Shown here piece after piece: positions 1-9,014 of a stretch of 64,000 bases of DNA. The notes below the pieces were generated by a model that searched no databases, was not told where the DNA came from, and worked only from the letters and a program-made list of their open reading frames with translations. Position numbers and translations under genes: made by a program. Location of the stretch: NCBI GenBank assembly GCA_003279565.1, contig QCHN01000001.1, forward strand, positions 1-64,000. The letters run 5' to 3'. Origin of the DNA: Prochlorococcus sp. AG-402-C09. GTDB lineage: Bacteria; Cyanobacteriota; Cyanobacteriia; PCC-6307; Cyanobiaceae. Position 1 is the first letter of the stretch. Each line of letters begins with the position of its first letter.

Positions 1-654
1 AGTTTGAATTATACTTGCTGATCTAGCTTATCTAGACTGTATTGGTTAAAGAATGAATCAGAGTATAAATTCCTTTCACATTAAGAGGGGAATTATAAAC
101 TTTTAATGACCCAATTTACCTCAATCTTTCCTCTGCTGGTTTGATCTTTCTACCTTTACGAAAATCTCCGAAGACTCATCAGTTCTGTAATTAAAGTTAT
201 GCTCTTGGATATATTGCATGAATTATCTGTATTAGCTGCAACTGTTTGAAGATGAACGTCACACATAAATACAGGGTGAGGTATGTATCCTTGAAGTCAT
301 ATCAAGTGAGTGTTTTACATGAGTCAACAATGACTTTGTTGGTTTGACTATCATGGCCCTCTCTTCAGTCTGTGAGTCTAGTTTTAACTAGCAATTCACA
401 TAGATTATTTTGCTATATGCGTTAACTAGTTTGTTTGTCGAGTCTTGATTGCTAAAATATGATCCTCCATCTGTTTTATTTAGTAAGGACTCTGATAAGT
501 TCTAGGCAATTGGTAATGGGCGTGGACACTCGACGAGACCTAGCTGTCTTGAGCTTATTAGCTTTTATATCAGAGTATCAGTTGCAAGGTACGAGTCCTC
601 TCTAGATAGCTAAAAGTAGTGGCATCTGTGAGCAAATGATTAGTGAATATGAAT
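1..654. other. Gene-poor stretch, only tiny ORFs
   Basis: No convincing gene is seen. Two short open frames are worth recording: a 32-codon frame on the minus strand at 121-219 (begins MQYIQEHNF) and a 31-codon frame on the plus strand at 252-347 (begins MNVTHKYRV). Neither has a clear ribosome binding site, and frames this short are expected by chance in AT-rich DNA. They may be remnants of small orphan genes like those further right. Confidence 0.4.
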
Positions 655-1245
655 TTAAAAAGAGAAAAAATCTTCTGTTTTGCTTTCTTTGAACTGGAAA
701 AAATTATTAATTGTGGAAATTTTGGTAGCTGATAACATTGGATCAACATAGCTGATCTTTTTTATTTTATTTTGAGCTTTATCTAATGACTTTGATTGCA
801 GCATTGATCCAAAAGTTTTTGCTGATTGATTTTTGGTTTTTATATTGACTTTACCGGTCATTACTCCTTGATATGAATTTTGCATAGCTTGGATCCCTAA
901 AAGACTTGCTCCTCCGATAGCTATAATTGTCAGGCTACAAACCTCCAATACTTTTGAAGATGGTAAGAAATTTAGCTTTTTAATGTTTGGCTCTTCCACT
1001 TTTTCGTGATTTACGGTTGTTGACTCAAAAATTAATTGATCTTCTAGCTTCTCTTTGACTAATTCAAGATTTGAATTATCGTCTATTTTTTCAACAAATT
1101 GATTGGTTTGAGTATTGAGGACGTTGTGGAATACATAACCTAGTAATCCAAAGATAATTAATAGAGAGAGAATCAATATTGCATCTGTAGGAATTGAAAT
1201 TGTATTAACGTCTGTCAACTCAAGCTCAGTGATTGCAAGGGACAT
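655..1245 (-). CDS. Hypothetical two-pass membrane protein, 196 aa
   Basis: No family is recognised. Two hydrophobic segments are visible, about residues 20-43 and 99-122, separated by a charged, Glu/Lys-rich loop with helical character. The region after the second segment is basic and polar with repeated KTKNQ/KSLDK-type stretches, ending in a Phe-rich tail. It is therefore probably an inner or thylakoid membrane protein with a soluble C-terminal part. It stands alone with long non-coding flanks and belongs to the flexible left part of the window. Codon use looks ordinary for this genome. Confidence 0.6.
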   Translation of the reverse strand: MSLAITELELTDVNTISIPTDAILILSLLIIFGLLGYVFHNVLNTQTNQFVEKIDDNSNLELVKEKLEDQLIFESTTVNHEKVEEPNIKKLNFLPSSKVLEVCSLTIIAIGGASLLGIQAMQNSYQGVMTGKVNIKTKNQSAKTFGSMLQSKSLDKAQNKIKKISYVDPMLSATKISTINNFFQFKESKTEDFFSF

Positions 1246-1428
1246 TTGAAATCTATAACTCTATCTATTAAAACCTCTCTAAAAGATAGGGCTAGATTTC
1301 TTTACTTATCTATTTAATTTTCATACGTATTAATACCGATTATATTCCCTTGTTTTGGAATATTACAAAAAAAGCTATTACTATCTATTTTTTTAGCCAT
1401 TTACATTCTCTCTCAACTTGTAGAAGGT

Positions 1429-1575
1429 TTATTCACAGCAATAATCAATACCTTTGTAGTCATCTGGGGATGATTTCATCCAAGTAGGATTGTCATGATG
1501 ACAGAATGATCACCTTGGATATGAAAGCCAACCTTTTTGTTTTTTTCTTCTATGAAATTTGGAGGAAGACTCAAG
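1429..1575 (-). pseudogene. Remnant of a small Cys/His-rich protein with internal stop
   Basis: One reading frame gives GWLSYPR, then an in-frame TGA at 1510-1512, then about 26 more codons beginning SFCHHDNPTW and ending YKGIDYCCE before TAA at 1429-1431. The Cys/His/Trp-rich composition looks protein-like and continues on both sides of the stop, which suggests a decayed gene. No start codon is found upstream before the next stop. The alternative is that only the part after the TGA is meaningful, or that the frame is chance. Confidence 0.35.
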
Positions 1576-1586
1576 TTACTATCAAG

Positions 1587-1730
1587 TCATTTTATCAATA
1601 CTTTCCTATTAACGACTCTGCAAAAGGGATTTCTTGATTTTGCGACCTTGTCAGCATCCTCAAATTTATCTACATAAACTATTTCCTTGATGACCATCCC
1701 TCCAACGAAACAAGAAACTTCAACTTTCAT
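1587..1730 (-). CDS. Small hypothetical protein, 47 aa
   Basis: The frame starts at ATG 1730 and ends with TGA at 1587. Just upstream of the ATG (transcript sense) lies a strong GGGAGGAGG Shine-Dalgarno sequence, unusual in this AT-rich genome and good support for real translation. The product begins MKVEVSCFVGGMVIKEIVYV and has a charged middle (DKFEDADKVAKSRNP) and a basic C-terminus with one more Cys. The pattern of a short beta-like N-terminal half followed by an alpha-helical segment recalls small conserved picocyanobacterial proteins, but no family is assigned. Confidence 0.6.
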   Translation of the reverse strand: MKVEVSCFVGGMVIKEIVYVDKFEDADKVAKSRNPFCRVVNRKVLIK

Positions 1731-2042
1731 TGTTGGCCTCCTCCCAGTTGGGAATGAAGAGTTCATCTTTAATTGACATGTTTATGAAAACCTATTCACC
1801 TTACTCAAGCAATAGAGTATTAAATCATTCATCATGTTATATAGACTTTTTTTGATGTTCATATGTGATGCAAACATTTAGCAAACTTTCGTTCAATTGT
1901 GATCGCTTGTTATTGTCGATTTTTTCCCATACGTCTCTTAGAATTGCAACAATTTAAATTTAGTTTTCATTTTTGGTTTTTCTTAAAAGAATACTTAATT
2001 TGTAATTTGCTTTATAAGCTTTAGTTAGATAGGAGTTTGCAG

Positions 2043-2240
2043 AAAAAGATTGCTATCCTGACGAACGCAAAAGGCCGAGACATTGCAATCATTGATTACC
2101 AAAAGGCTATGAAAATCAAACAAAATGAAGCCTAGGCTTATGTAAATCTGAATCTTAAAAAAGTGTGGATTAATGATTTGGATGAAGCCTGCTCCGACTT
2201 AAGAAAAGCAACTTCTCTTGCTCTGAAACAATATTCTTAG
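2043..2240 (+). pseudogene. Decayed TPR-repeat protein fragment
   Basis: A single frame reads AIIDYQKAMKIKQNEA, a TAG stop, then AYVNLNLKKVWINDLDEACSDLRKATSLALKQYS and a final TAG. The first half matches the second helix of a tetratricopeptide repeat (DY-KA-I/M-I). The tail (DLDEACSDLRKATSL) matches the typical end of marine picocyanobacterial TPR proteins, whose usual form is D-ACSDW-KAASLGD. The in-frame stop, the lost repeat spacing and the lack of a clear start show that it is a broken copy. An intact TPR protein lies nearby at 3861-5534. Confidence 0.55.
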
Positions 2241-2324
2241 TGGATTATGAATTAACGAGATACGTAACTAAACTAATACTTCAGCAAAAAATCTTGATTC
2301 AGACTATTTATCCCACCGATTCAC

Positions 2325-3167
2325 TCACATAATTATATCTTTATCGTAGAACTCGCCTTTAGTGTATAAATCTACATAGTTATTTGTTCCTTTTGCACCT
2401 AAGGATTCAATTTCACCACCTTTTGATTGAGGCATCCATGCATCTTTATGTAATGCAAAAATATCTCCGCTTGGCAAAATATATGATCTATTCTTTTGCT
2501 TGTGTGATGGAGTCAATGCCGTAAAGTGACCCATAATATGACTCTTTTGAGCACCATAAAATGCTATAGATCTACCTAAAATAGCTGTTCCAGAAGGACA
2601 GCAAGGAGTTAAACCATAATTTTCGTTTTTACAATTCTCTATAACTAATTCAATAGCTTTCGCAAAAATTGGACTTTTTGGCTTCGTATAGAAAAGTGAA
2701 TTTTGTACTGGGTATGATATGGATCCTGGCATTAAAGGTCCTTGTCCTTGATCTATAAAGGCAACTAAATCAAAAGTTTCTCCAATAGAAATTTTTTTTT
2801 GAATCTTAATAGATATGTCTACATACCAACCACCACTTAAATAAGCTATACAGAATCTCCCAAGATCGGCTTTACTTGCATATGCTCTCAGCTTGAGGAA
2901 CGCATTGTGAGCATCTTTACCAAATTCAGTTTTTATTAATTCTTCGAGTATCTTTTTATCATATAAAGTATAAGAACACATATTGAAAGCTGTTTTAACA
3001 GTTCGAATGGCTTCTTGGATTAAGGGAGGTATGATTACTTTTTCTTCTTCGGTAATAAATATTTGAGAAACTTTATTAATCATTTTTATTTTAAATATAG
3101 TCATAGCAATATCAAAAAAAATAACCCTTATTCTTTCTTTACTTTTTGCATTGAGTGAAATGTTCAA
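2325..3167 (-). CDS. GT32-like glycosyltransferase (DXD sugar-binding region)
   Basis: Residues about 85-120 match the 'glycosyltransferase sugar-binding region containing DXD motif' family. They hold a conserved SKADLGRF helix (98-105) followed by GGWYVDIS (112-119), where canonical members have GG-Y-D-D. The second Asp of the DXD is Ser here, so metal/nucleotide-sugar binding may be altered. Length (280 aa) fits the family. It probably transfers a sugar onto a surface polysaccharide or a protein in the cytoplasm; donor and acceptor cannot be read from sequence. It lies in tandem, same strand, with DUF6165 and TPR/GT9 genes, suggesting a small glycosylation cluster. Confidence 0.65.
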   Translation of the reverse strand: MNISLNAKSKERIRVIFFDIAMTIFKIKMINKVSQIFITEEEKVIIPPLIQEAIRTVKTAFNMCSYTLYDKKILEELIKTEFGKDAHNAFLKLRAYASKADLGRFCIAYLSGGWYVDISIKIQKKISIGETFDLVAFIDQGQGPLMPGSISYPVQNSLFYTKPKSPIFAKAIELVIENCKNENYGLTPCCPSGTAILGRSIAFYGAQKSHIMGHFTALTPSHKQKNRSYILPSGDIFALHKDAWMPQSKGGEIESLGAKGTNNYVDLYTKGEFYDKDIIM

Positions 3168-3453
3168 TTGATCTACTCAAGGGTGACGATGATTTTAAAT
3201 CGAATTAATATAATTAAATATACCTTCTTTCTAAAAATAGTGTTTGAAAAATATTCGGTCCGGATATTAAAATGATTAAAATCATGTTAATCACTTGACT
3301 TTCACAATCTATAAGCTCTAGTCCTCTAATAATACTTTTTACTTTTAGTAAATTCTTACTTTATCCATAATTTGACAACTCTAGAGAAATTATTTCTAAC
3401 TATAAATTTATAATAGTTACTTTCTTTGATAAGAAAATTAAAATTTCTAGGTA

Positions 3454-3864
3454 TCAAATATGTTTATTATATCCGTAATATTTCTCTTCAATTAATTCAG
3501 AATGATATGTATAATTTATTTCTTTTTTAATTGATGCTCTTTTATCATTTTCTTTGTAAACTGCTCTTGCCAGTTTTATGAATTCATAATCAAATTCTTT
3601 CTTATTTTCTTTTATTCTGATTTCATCTTCTATCTTCCAAAGAATATTATTTACCGTTTTGAGTTCATTGGTTAAATGGCTATCAATATTTAAATTTGAA
3701 TCCAAAAGAATTTTGTTTAGATATTCTAGTTCTTTATTGATATTTTTTAACTTTTTATTTTCTTTAATATGTTCTTTTTTTATTTCTAGAATTGTAATTT
3801 TATCTATAAGTTCACCTAGAGATACTGGTATAATAAGGTTTACAAAACTTTTTTCATTTTTCAT
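3454..3864 (-). CDS. DUF6165 family protein, 136 aa
   Basis: The N-terminal signature IIPVSLGELIDKITILEIK (residues about 11-29), followed by a Lys/Glu-rich coiled-coil region (30-95), is characteristic of DUF6165, whose function is unknown. Members are often next to TPR or GT9-like glycosyltransferase genes. Here the start overlaps the end of the TPR/GT9 gene by 4 bases (ATGA), so the two are probably translated in a coupled way. An accessory role to the glycosyltransferase is inferred from this context only. The protein is soluble, with no signal peptide or membrane segment. Confidence 0.7.
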   Translation of the reverse strand: MKNEKSFVNLIIPVSLGELIDKITILEIKKEHIKENKKLKNINKELEYLNKILLDSNLNIDSHLTNELKTVNNILWKIEDEIRIKENKKEFDYEFIKLARAVYKENDKRASIKKEINYTYHSELIEEKYYGYNKHI

Positions 3865-5534
3865 TTTATTAATTTATAACTATTTTTTAGTTCCAACAAT
3901 AGCCTATCCATAACTTCATTCCAGTTATTTGTTTCCTTTTGTCGGAATAATCTCATGCTTGGATACCAAAAAGTGGTTTTATTTTGTATGCCCCATCTCC
4001 ATTCGGGTACATCTTTTAATAGAAGCCACACTTTTGCACCTATTGCTCCAGCCAGATGAGCTAAAGAAGTATCACATGTAATTATAAGATCACAATTCGC
4101 AATGATTGCTGCATTTTCAGTGAAATCCCAAATATCGTTGATTGTTTTTTGACAATTTACAAAATTATTTATAAATGAACAGTTATTCAATTGTTCTGAT
4201 CCTGCTCCTTTTTGAAGAGATAAAAAGTTGAACTTTTTGCTTTTTGCAATATTAGAAAAACTTTCCAAAGGAAAGGAGCGGCCTCTTAGCTCATTTTTTT
4301 CTGTATTTGGGTTACCTTGCCAATTAATACCAATAATTGGTTTTTTCTCAGGGGCTAGAATATCATTCCATTTTCTGATTAATAGTTTTGGTACTGATAT
4401 ATAAGGATTATTAACGATAGGGTTCTCTGTGCTTATACCAATATATTTAGGTAAAGATAACAACTCAATCCATTTCCCTTCTGAAATATTATTTACCTCT
4501 TTTGGTGTTAGTGGATTTTTATCAATATTGGATGCTTTTATTAGACTATGCAATGTTTCCTCTGCACAAAAAGAAACATCAATATTTTGATTTCTTAAAA
4601 AAGGTACATATCTCATGAATTGAATAGTATCTCCTAACCCTTGCTCGCCAATAATTAATAGCTTCTCTTTTGGCTGAAGTATTTCTCCATTCCATTTTGG
4701 TAAGTCAGGTTTTTTAGAATGTAATTGAGTAGGATTTATTTTTTTCCATCTTGACTCGTAATTATTCCATCCATTTTTATAATCTCCTATTAACAACTCG
4801 ACTCTAGATAAATTGAAACGAGCTTCTGAGTACATTGGTTTAAGCATAAGTGCTTTTTTAAGTACTTCAATAGCGATTTTTAGATCTCCTATTTCATATA
4901 ATGCTACTCCCAAATTATTAAGTGCTTCTGGAAAATTTGGCTTCAACTTTAAAGCCTTTTTATAGGATTCTATTGCTATATGGATATCTCCTTTTTGGTA
5001 AATTGCTGCGCCAAGATTATTAAGTGCCTCTGCATAATTTGGGTTGATTTTGAGGGCTTTTTCATATGAAATAATTGCAGAATCTCTATTTCCCTTCGCT
5101 TCATAGGTATTGCCCAGACCGACGAGAGCTTGGGAATAATTTGGCTTTAAATTTAAAGCTTTTCGATATACTTCAATGGCCTTATTATAATCTCCTTGAA
5201 TATTTAAAGCATTACCTAAGTTATTTAGACTTCTATAATCTTTCGGTTGTAGCTCAAGTGCTTTTTGAAGAAGTTGAATCTTCTCAATATTATTTCCTTT
5301 TAAGCCAGAAATGATACCAAGATGATTATAAACGCTATGACTTTTGGTTCCTTTAGAAATAAGCTCTCTATAAATCTTTTCTGCTTCTTCGAACTTTCCT
5401 TGATTAATTAATTCTAAGGCTTGTTTCTCTTTGATGATATCTCTTTGATTACTTTTTGACGCGGTTCTATGAGAATTTTCTATCAACCTTGCAAAACCAG
5501 TTTTGCTTTTTTTATGCTTCTTCAAATTATTCAC
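3861..5534 (-). CDS. TPR protein with GT9-like glycosyltransferase domain
   Basis: 557 aa. Residues 35-250 form about six tetratricopeptide repeats with clear consensus (ALNNLG-A-Y--GD---AI--YKKAL-L-P). The C-terminal half resembles ADP-heptose:LPS heptosyltransferase-type (GT9) domains: GEQGLGDTIQFMRYV at about 296-310 and CDTSLAHLAGAIG near residue 500, the usual donor-binding end. TPR-GT fusions of this kind act in polysaccharide or protein glycosylation; here the substrate is unknown. It is first in a minus-strand cluster with DUF6165 (4-base overlap) and a GT32-like gene. The first 30 residues are basic and disordered. Confidence 0.75.
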   Translation of the reverse strand: MNNLKKHKKSKTGFARLIENSHRTASKSNQRDIIKEKQALELINQGKFEEAEKIYRELISKGTKSHSVYNHLGIISGLKGNNIEKIQLLQKALELQPKDYRSLNNLGNALNIQGDYNKAIEVYRKALNLKPNYSQALVGLGNTYEAKGNRDSAIISYEKALKINPNYAEALNNLGAAIYQKGDIHIAIESYKKALKLKPNFPEALNNLGVALYEIGDLKIAIEVLKKALMLKPMYSEARFNLSRVELLIGDYKNGWNNYESRWKKINPTQLHSKKPDLPKWNGEILQPKEKLLIIGEQGLGDTIQFMRYVPFLRNQNIDVSFCAEETLHSLIKASNIDKNPLTPKEVNNISEGKWIELLSLPKYIGISTENPIVNNPYISVPKLLIRKWNDILAPEKKPIIGINWQGNPNTEKNELRGRSFPLESFSNIAKSKKFNFLSLQKGAGSEQLNNCSFINNFVNCQKTINDIWDFTENAAIIANCDLIITCDTSLAHLAGAIGAKVWLLLKDVPEWRWGIQNKTTFWYPSMRLFRQKETNNWNEVMDRLLLELKNSYKLIK

Positions 5535-5591
5535 ACATTGGACTTATTTTTTTATTTTATTGCATTTTTTGTGTTTTTCTCCAACTTTTAT

Positions 5592-5843
5592 TTAATCTAG
5601 CTCTGGAAACAGCATATTGATATAAGCCATTATTATCACAACTAATGGAGGCATATTGGTTTTGTCTTCTTTTGTGAGTCGCTTTATCTCTGATAAAAAA
5701 CTCTTGGCATCCTGCTCGCTAATATTGTGTTCTAAGTTCTTTTCTACTTCGTTAACGAGGGATTGGATTTGATTAGCAGAATCCATTTTGTTAATGTTTT
5801 GTTCTATGCCAATAAAACGAATTAGATATTTGACTACAAGCAT
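5592..5843 (-). CDS. Small hypothetical protein, 63-83 aa
   Basis: No family recognised. The longest frame starts at 5843, but an internal ATG at 5786 (MDSANQIQSLVNEVEK) looks a more natural beginning, giving about 64 aa. The body is an amphipathic helical region (Glu/Lys-rich) followed by a hydrophobic tail PPLVVIIMAYINMLFPELD that could anchor to or touch a membrane. It is separated from the TPR/GT9 gene by 57 bases on the same strand, so co-transcription is possible. Neither start has a clear Shine-Dalgarno sequence. Confidence 0.5.
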   Translation of the reverse strand: MLVVKYLIRFIGIEQNINKMDSANQIQSLVNEVEKNLEHNISEQDAKSFLSEIKRLTKEDKTNMPPLVVIIMAYINMLFPELD

Positions 5844-6052
5844 AGATTAAGAAAACTTATCATCTCTTTATGTTAGGGCTAAGGCTTTGTAGCTTTTTGA
5901 TAGATAGTCATTAGCTAAATGTCATAAAAGCTATATTATTATCCAACTTACTTATTTTAGTAAAGATGGTTTTATCTTCATTTATATCGTATGATCAGCG
6001 ACGTATATGTGAAATAAGTGGTGTTTTATGAGCCATATGAGTTAATAATTTC

Positions 6053-6262
6053 CTAGTGATGATTTATAAAATCATCCAGACCCTTGCTTATCATTAAAGA
6101 AATCTGCAGTTTGGGTTCAACGTAGACTCTAAAAGCTCAAATGAGTAATGCGACTTCTTCATCTGCAATAGCATGATGCAGTGGTTGGAGGATAGAAAAT
6201 CTTAGATGATATGGGAGAGAGAAGAGCAATCTGTTATGGAAAGACTTGTGAAGGTTTTCATA
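6053..6262 (-). pseudogene. Possible decayed reading frame
   Basis: Within an otherwise empty stretch (5844-6329), one minus-strand frame stays open for about 41 codons and reads like protein (LPYHLRFSILQPLHHAIADE), then meets TGA at 6137-6139 and continues 27 codons to TAG at 6053-6055. No ATG precedes it. This could be a broken orphan gene. It could also be chance, since frames of this length are not rare in AT-rich DNA. The rest of the gap shows nothing. Confidence 0.25.
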
Positions 6263-6329
6263 TCAACTTGTGAATGAATTGATTTTTAAAATATAGATTA
6301 AAGTTGTCTAAATTATTCAGTGAATACAA

Positions 6330-6506
6330 GTGAGTCATCTCCAAGATATTGAAGAATTAATAGCTGATTCTATGACAGGTTTAATGATTCGAGCTGAAAG
6401 ACTTAATGCATTTGATCAATTAGCTATTAGTGAAGAGTTTAGAGAGTGGCTGGATGAGGGCGTAAGTATTGAAGATGTCTTGAAATTAGGAAGCCTCAAA
6501 AAATAA
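6330..6506 (+). CDS. Small acidic hypothetical protein, 58 aa
   Basis: The frame runs from GTG at 6330 to TAA at 6506; a TGA three codons upstream excludes a longer form. The product (begins VSHLQDIEELIADSMTGLMI) is acidic and predicted mostly helical, with segments FDQLAISEEFREWLDEG and VSIEDVLKLGSLKK. The ordered amphipathic pattern and lack of low-complexity sequence support a real gene despite its size. It contains no Cys and no membrane segment. Family and function are not recognised. Confidence 0.55.
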   Translation: MSHLQDIEELIADSMTGLMIRAERLNAFDQLAISEEFREWLDEGVSIEDVLKLGSLKK

Positions 6507-6527
6507 TCAGAAATTATGCTGGTATAT

Positions 6528-6743
6528 TCATGCCGCAATTTTGTCAATATCTAGTAGTTTAGCGATATCATGATCTACAGCATCTCCTTCTTCTTTACGC
6601 TTTACGAATTTATCAAAGTCAATGACATTATAATTTTTACGCTTGATATCAGCACTTCTATTTAAGTAATCCAGCGAGACTAGAAATACAGGAATAACGC
6701 AGAATGGAATGATTAAGACGTAGAACTCAAAAGGCATTTGCAT
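6528..6743 (-). CDS. Small single-pass membrane protein, 71 aa
   Basis: An N-terminal hydrophobic helix (about residues 5-26, FYVLIIPFCVIPVFLVSLDYL) is followed by a charged cytoplasmic-type tail with KRKNYNVIDFDKFVKRKEEGD and a DHDIAKLLDIDKIAA end. It is an orphan of the kind common in Prochlorococcus flexible regions. It converges on the 58-aa gene at 6330, ending 21 bases from it. No family is known to me. Confidence 0.55.
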   Translation of the reverse strand: MQMPFEFYVLIIPFCVIPVFLVSLDYLNRSADIKRKNYNVIDFDKFVKRKEEGDAVDHDIAKLLDIDKIAA

Positions 6744-6927
6744 TGATCAGTATAGATTAAGCTTTACTTAAGTAGTCAATGCTCGCAAGAGGGATAGTGG
6801 TAATTTGCTGCTTTCCTTATATGTTATTTAGATGTAAGAAATTTAATTATTTATGTATATTCTATTTGCGAGTGAGTTTTCTAAAACATTATATCCATAA
6901 TGAGTTCTTAGTTGACTTCTGACTCTT

Positions 6928-7074
6928 TTATGCAGCTTGATCGTTTAATGGACCATATCGATATCTCATTATGTCTATTACTTGTTCCTTTGTGCTCCAA
7001 GTTTTAATTCGGTCCTTAATGCTAAGCAGTTGTGATTCAGTTAGCTCAAGACGTGCTTTTTCAAGATTTGTCAT
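6928..7074 (-). CDS. Small hypothetical protein, 48 aa
   Basis: Starts at ATG 7074 and ends with TAA at 6928. The product begins MTNLEKARLELTESQLLSIK and ends in RYRYGPLNDQAA. It is charged, probably a two-helix soluble peptide. The regular heptad-like spacing of Leu in the first 25 residues suggests a short coiled coil. No family is recognised. A plus-strand frame overlaps it but has poor composition and was judged a shadow. Confidence 0.5.
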   Translation of the reverse strand: MTNLEKARLELTESQLLSIKDRIKTWSTKEQVIDIMRYRYGPLNDQAA

Positions 7075-7325
7075 TTGGTTAAATACTTGTAGCGGTTATG
7101 ATGATGATTTGCAGGCAAAGCAAACAACAAAGAGTAACCATGAAGTCTCACATATATGGTTGGATGAATCGATTCTCACATGTCTATAAAGCTTGTCAAT
7201 TACCATTATGAAATAATCAATAACGACGCTTATGGATCACGCATTTCATAGATGATTAATCCAACTTTATTGCTTCCATCTTATTAATAAGCATTATTTC
7301 AACTTTTTTCTTTAAATAACCTACA

Positions 7326-7661
7326 TTATGCAACTTTTGGATCTTCCTTTTCCTGTAATACTTTCTTGACCTGAGAATACTTCCTGCCAATTTTGTATTG
7401 CCTATGGAATAGATTTAACTGGTCACTGTCATCATTCGTAGCTTTGATTTCAATCTCTGCAACTGGTTTTGTCATTTGACTCCATACAAAAAGCATCGCA
7501 AGTGCAGAAACAAGTAATGGAAGATACGCTTTAATTAAACTAACGACTACTAGAGTAGTTATAAAACACAGAGAAAAGAGAGTCCATTTATGAATTCTAC
7601 TATCTGTTAGTTTTTTCTTGTTTGTTTTTGAAGAAGGAATGATTGGCAGATCAGGAGTCAT
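7326..7661 (-). CDS. Hypothetical membrane protein, 111 aa
   Basis: A polar N-terminus with several Lys (about 1-25) precedes one long or two tightly spaced hydrophobic segments (about 27-62, LFSLCFITTLVVVSLIKAYL and LLVSALAMLFVW). A basic, soluble C-terminal tail follows (QYKIGRKYSQVKKVLQEKEDP). It is likely anchored in the cytoplasmic or thylakoid membrane. No domain is recognised, and neighbours are other orphans, so nothing more can be said of its job. Confidence 0.55.
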   Translation of the reverse strand: MTPDLPIIPSSKTNKKKLTDSRIHKWTLFSLCFITTLVVVSLIKAYLPLLVSALAMLFVWSQMTKPVAEIEIKATNDDSDQLNLFHRQYKIGRKYSQVKKVLQEKEDPKVA

Positions 7662-8004
7662 TCGTTATTGAGTTGTAGGTGTATTGGATTTGAGGATGTA
7701 GTAATTGTTTTAAGCTGGTGTAATAATATATCTTCTTTAAATCAGCTTTACTTGATAGATATTCTGCTAATCGATTGAGATAGCCTCAAATCTTTGGACC
7801 ATAGTGATATCGATATCAGAGACGCGTCGTTTGATAATGACACAGAGATTATATTTTAACTAGATAATTTTTAACAAATTCAATCAAGCTTGTAAATGTT
7901 TCTGGATGAATCGCTCATAGACTTTAGTATTTTGATTTTTTTTCTATATGCATCATTAATGCTACTTTTTTCAATTCTATTCTAAAAAATTTGATAATAC
8001 TCAT
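7662..8004. other. Non-coding gap, nothing recognised
   Basis: No open frame with protein-like composition, RNA gene or clear terminator was found on either strand between the 111-aa membrane protein and the short frame beginning near 8005. Confidence 0.4.
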
Positions 8005-8160
8005 AAGAAAAATATTGATTGGACTAGGGGTCGATTCTCCGGGCAACTCAAGAAAATCTTGGTAAGGCAAGGTCAAATAGTTGAAAAGATTTCCATAAAA
8101 CCTAAAGGGAATATAGTTTCTGTTAAAAGATCTGAGTTAGGCTTATTACTCAGAGAATAG
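8005..8160 (+). pseudogene. Basic protein fragment lacking a normal start codon
   Basis: A frame ending with TAG at 8158-8160 reads KKNIDWTRGRFSGQLKKILV, then RQGQIVEKISIKPKGNIVSV and KRSELGLLLRE: a strongly basic, well-ordered small protein. No ATG, GTG or TTG lies in frame between it and the upstream TAA. Either the start has been lost (a recent pseudogene) or translation begins at a rare codon such as ATT. The protein-like quality makes pure chance less likely. Function unknown. Confidence 0.4.
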
Positions 8161-8177
8161 TTATGAAGATGATCCAA

Positions 8178-8726
8178 TTATTTGATTTCGCATTCTAGTT
8201 CTGCTAGCGCTTCATTAGGAAGACCAAGAAAGGTATCTAGGATTTTATTACCAGTTATGGGGATGTTGGCAATACCTACCAGTTTCGTTTTGCCATTATT
8301 TTGAAGAACTTCACCCTCTCCTTCATGTGATTTACCTTTTACCTTTCCTGTATTGAGCAAGGTGTTAACGATTAAATAAGGAAACCTAAGCACAGATCCA
8401 ATGCTAAAAAGAAATTTGGATTCAAATTTCAATAACACTTCTCCAGATTGCTTATTAATAGTTCCTTCTAGTTGATCCATAGACATTTCAATCTTTAAAC
8501 CTGGAGGTAATGGAAGAGATAAAAATTTTGTTGTTTTTGAAGTAAGAGGAGGTATTGAAAATGTTTTAGATGAAAAGTTAACGTGTAGAAGATTATTTGT
8601 CTGGCTTGAAAGTAATGTCGCTTTACCTCCTCCCCCAAAAGCATTGTAGGCAAATGGTGGATATGAACCAATTGTTAACCGACATCCATCCAAACTCCTC
8701 ATCTCCATAAAGTAATCAAAACTCAT
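8178..8726 (-). CDS. Conserved-looking hypothetical protein, 182 aa
   Basis: The N-terminus contains a glycine-rich turn (YNAFGGGGKATLL, about 27-39) followed by alternating beta-type strands rich in Leu/Pro (FSIPPLTSKTTKFLSLPLPPG). A middle section reads EVLLKFESKFLFSIG, and the C-terminal part has GEGEVLQNNGKTKLVGIANI and an acidic end. It has no signal peptide and no clear transmembrane helix. The beta-rich pattern suggests a beta-sandwich or lipocalin-like fold, which is inference only. It does not match a family I can name. Confidence 0.6.
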   Translation of the reverse strand: MSFDYFMEMRSLDGCRLTIGSYPPFAYNAFGGGGKATLLSSQTNNLLHVNFSSKTFSIPPLTSKTTKFLSLPLPPGLKIEMSMDQLEGTINKQSGEVLLKFESKFLFSIGSVLRFPYLIVNTLLNTGKVKGKSHEGEGEVLQNNGKTKLVGIANIPITGNKILDTFLGLPNEALAELECEIK

Positions 8727-9014
8727 TTTTCATATAGTAATAGAAATTAATTTGTTCAACAAAGCAAACAAAAGCTAATTTGAGCCTTAATATCACCGAA
8801 ATATTAATGAGAGTAATGAGAAAATGATTTCTAATTGCTAAAGTGCTTTACACAGATTCGAGTAAAGTCTTTTTTTGTTAATTTTTTAGAAAATAAATTC
8901 AAGTATAGAACGAGTCATTAACTATTTTTTAATTAAATCATTATGTTCATTTGGCCATTCCACTTATTGTTATGCACTCCTTAAATTATAATGATATATA
9001 AAATCGAGTAGCTG

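Noticed and set aside
7090-7189. Plus-strand frame ending HEVSHIWLDESILTCL
   Set aside because: Has some protein-like composition and could be a remnant, but its start region is antisense to the better 48-aa minus-strand gene and no family is known.
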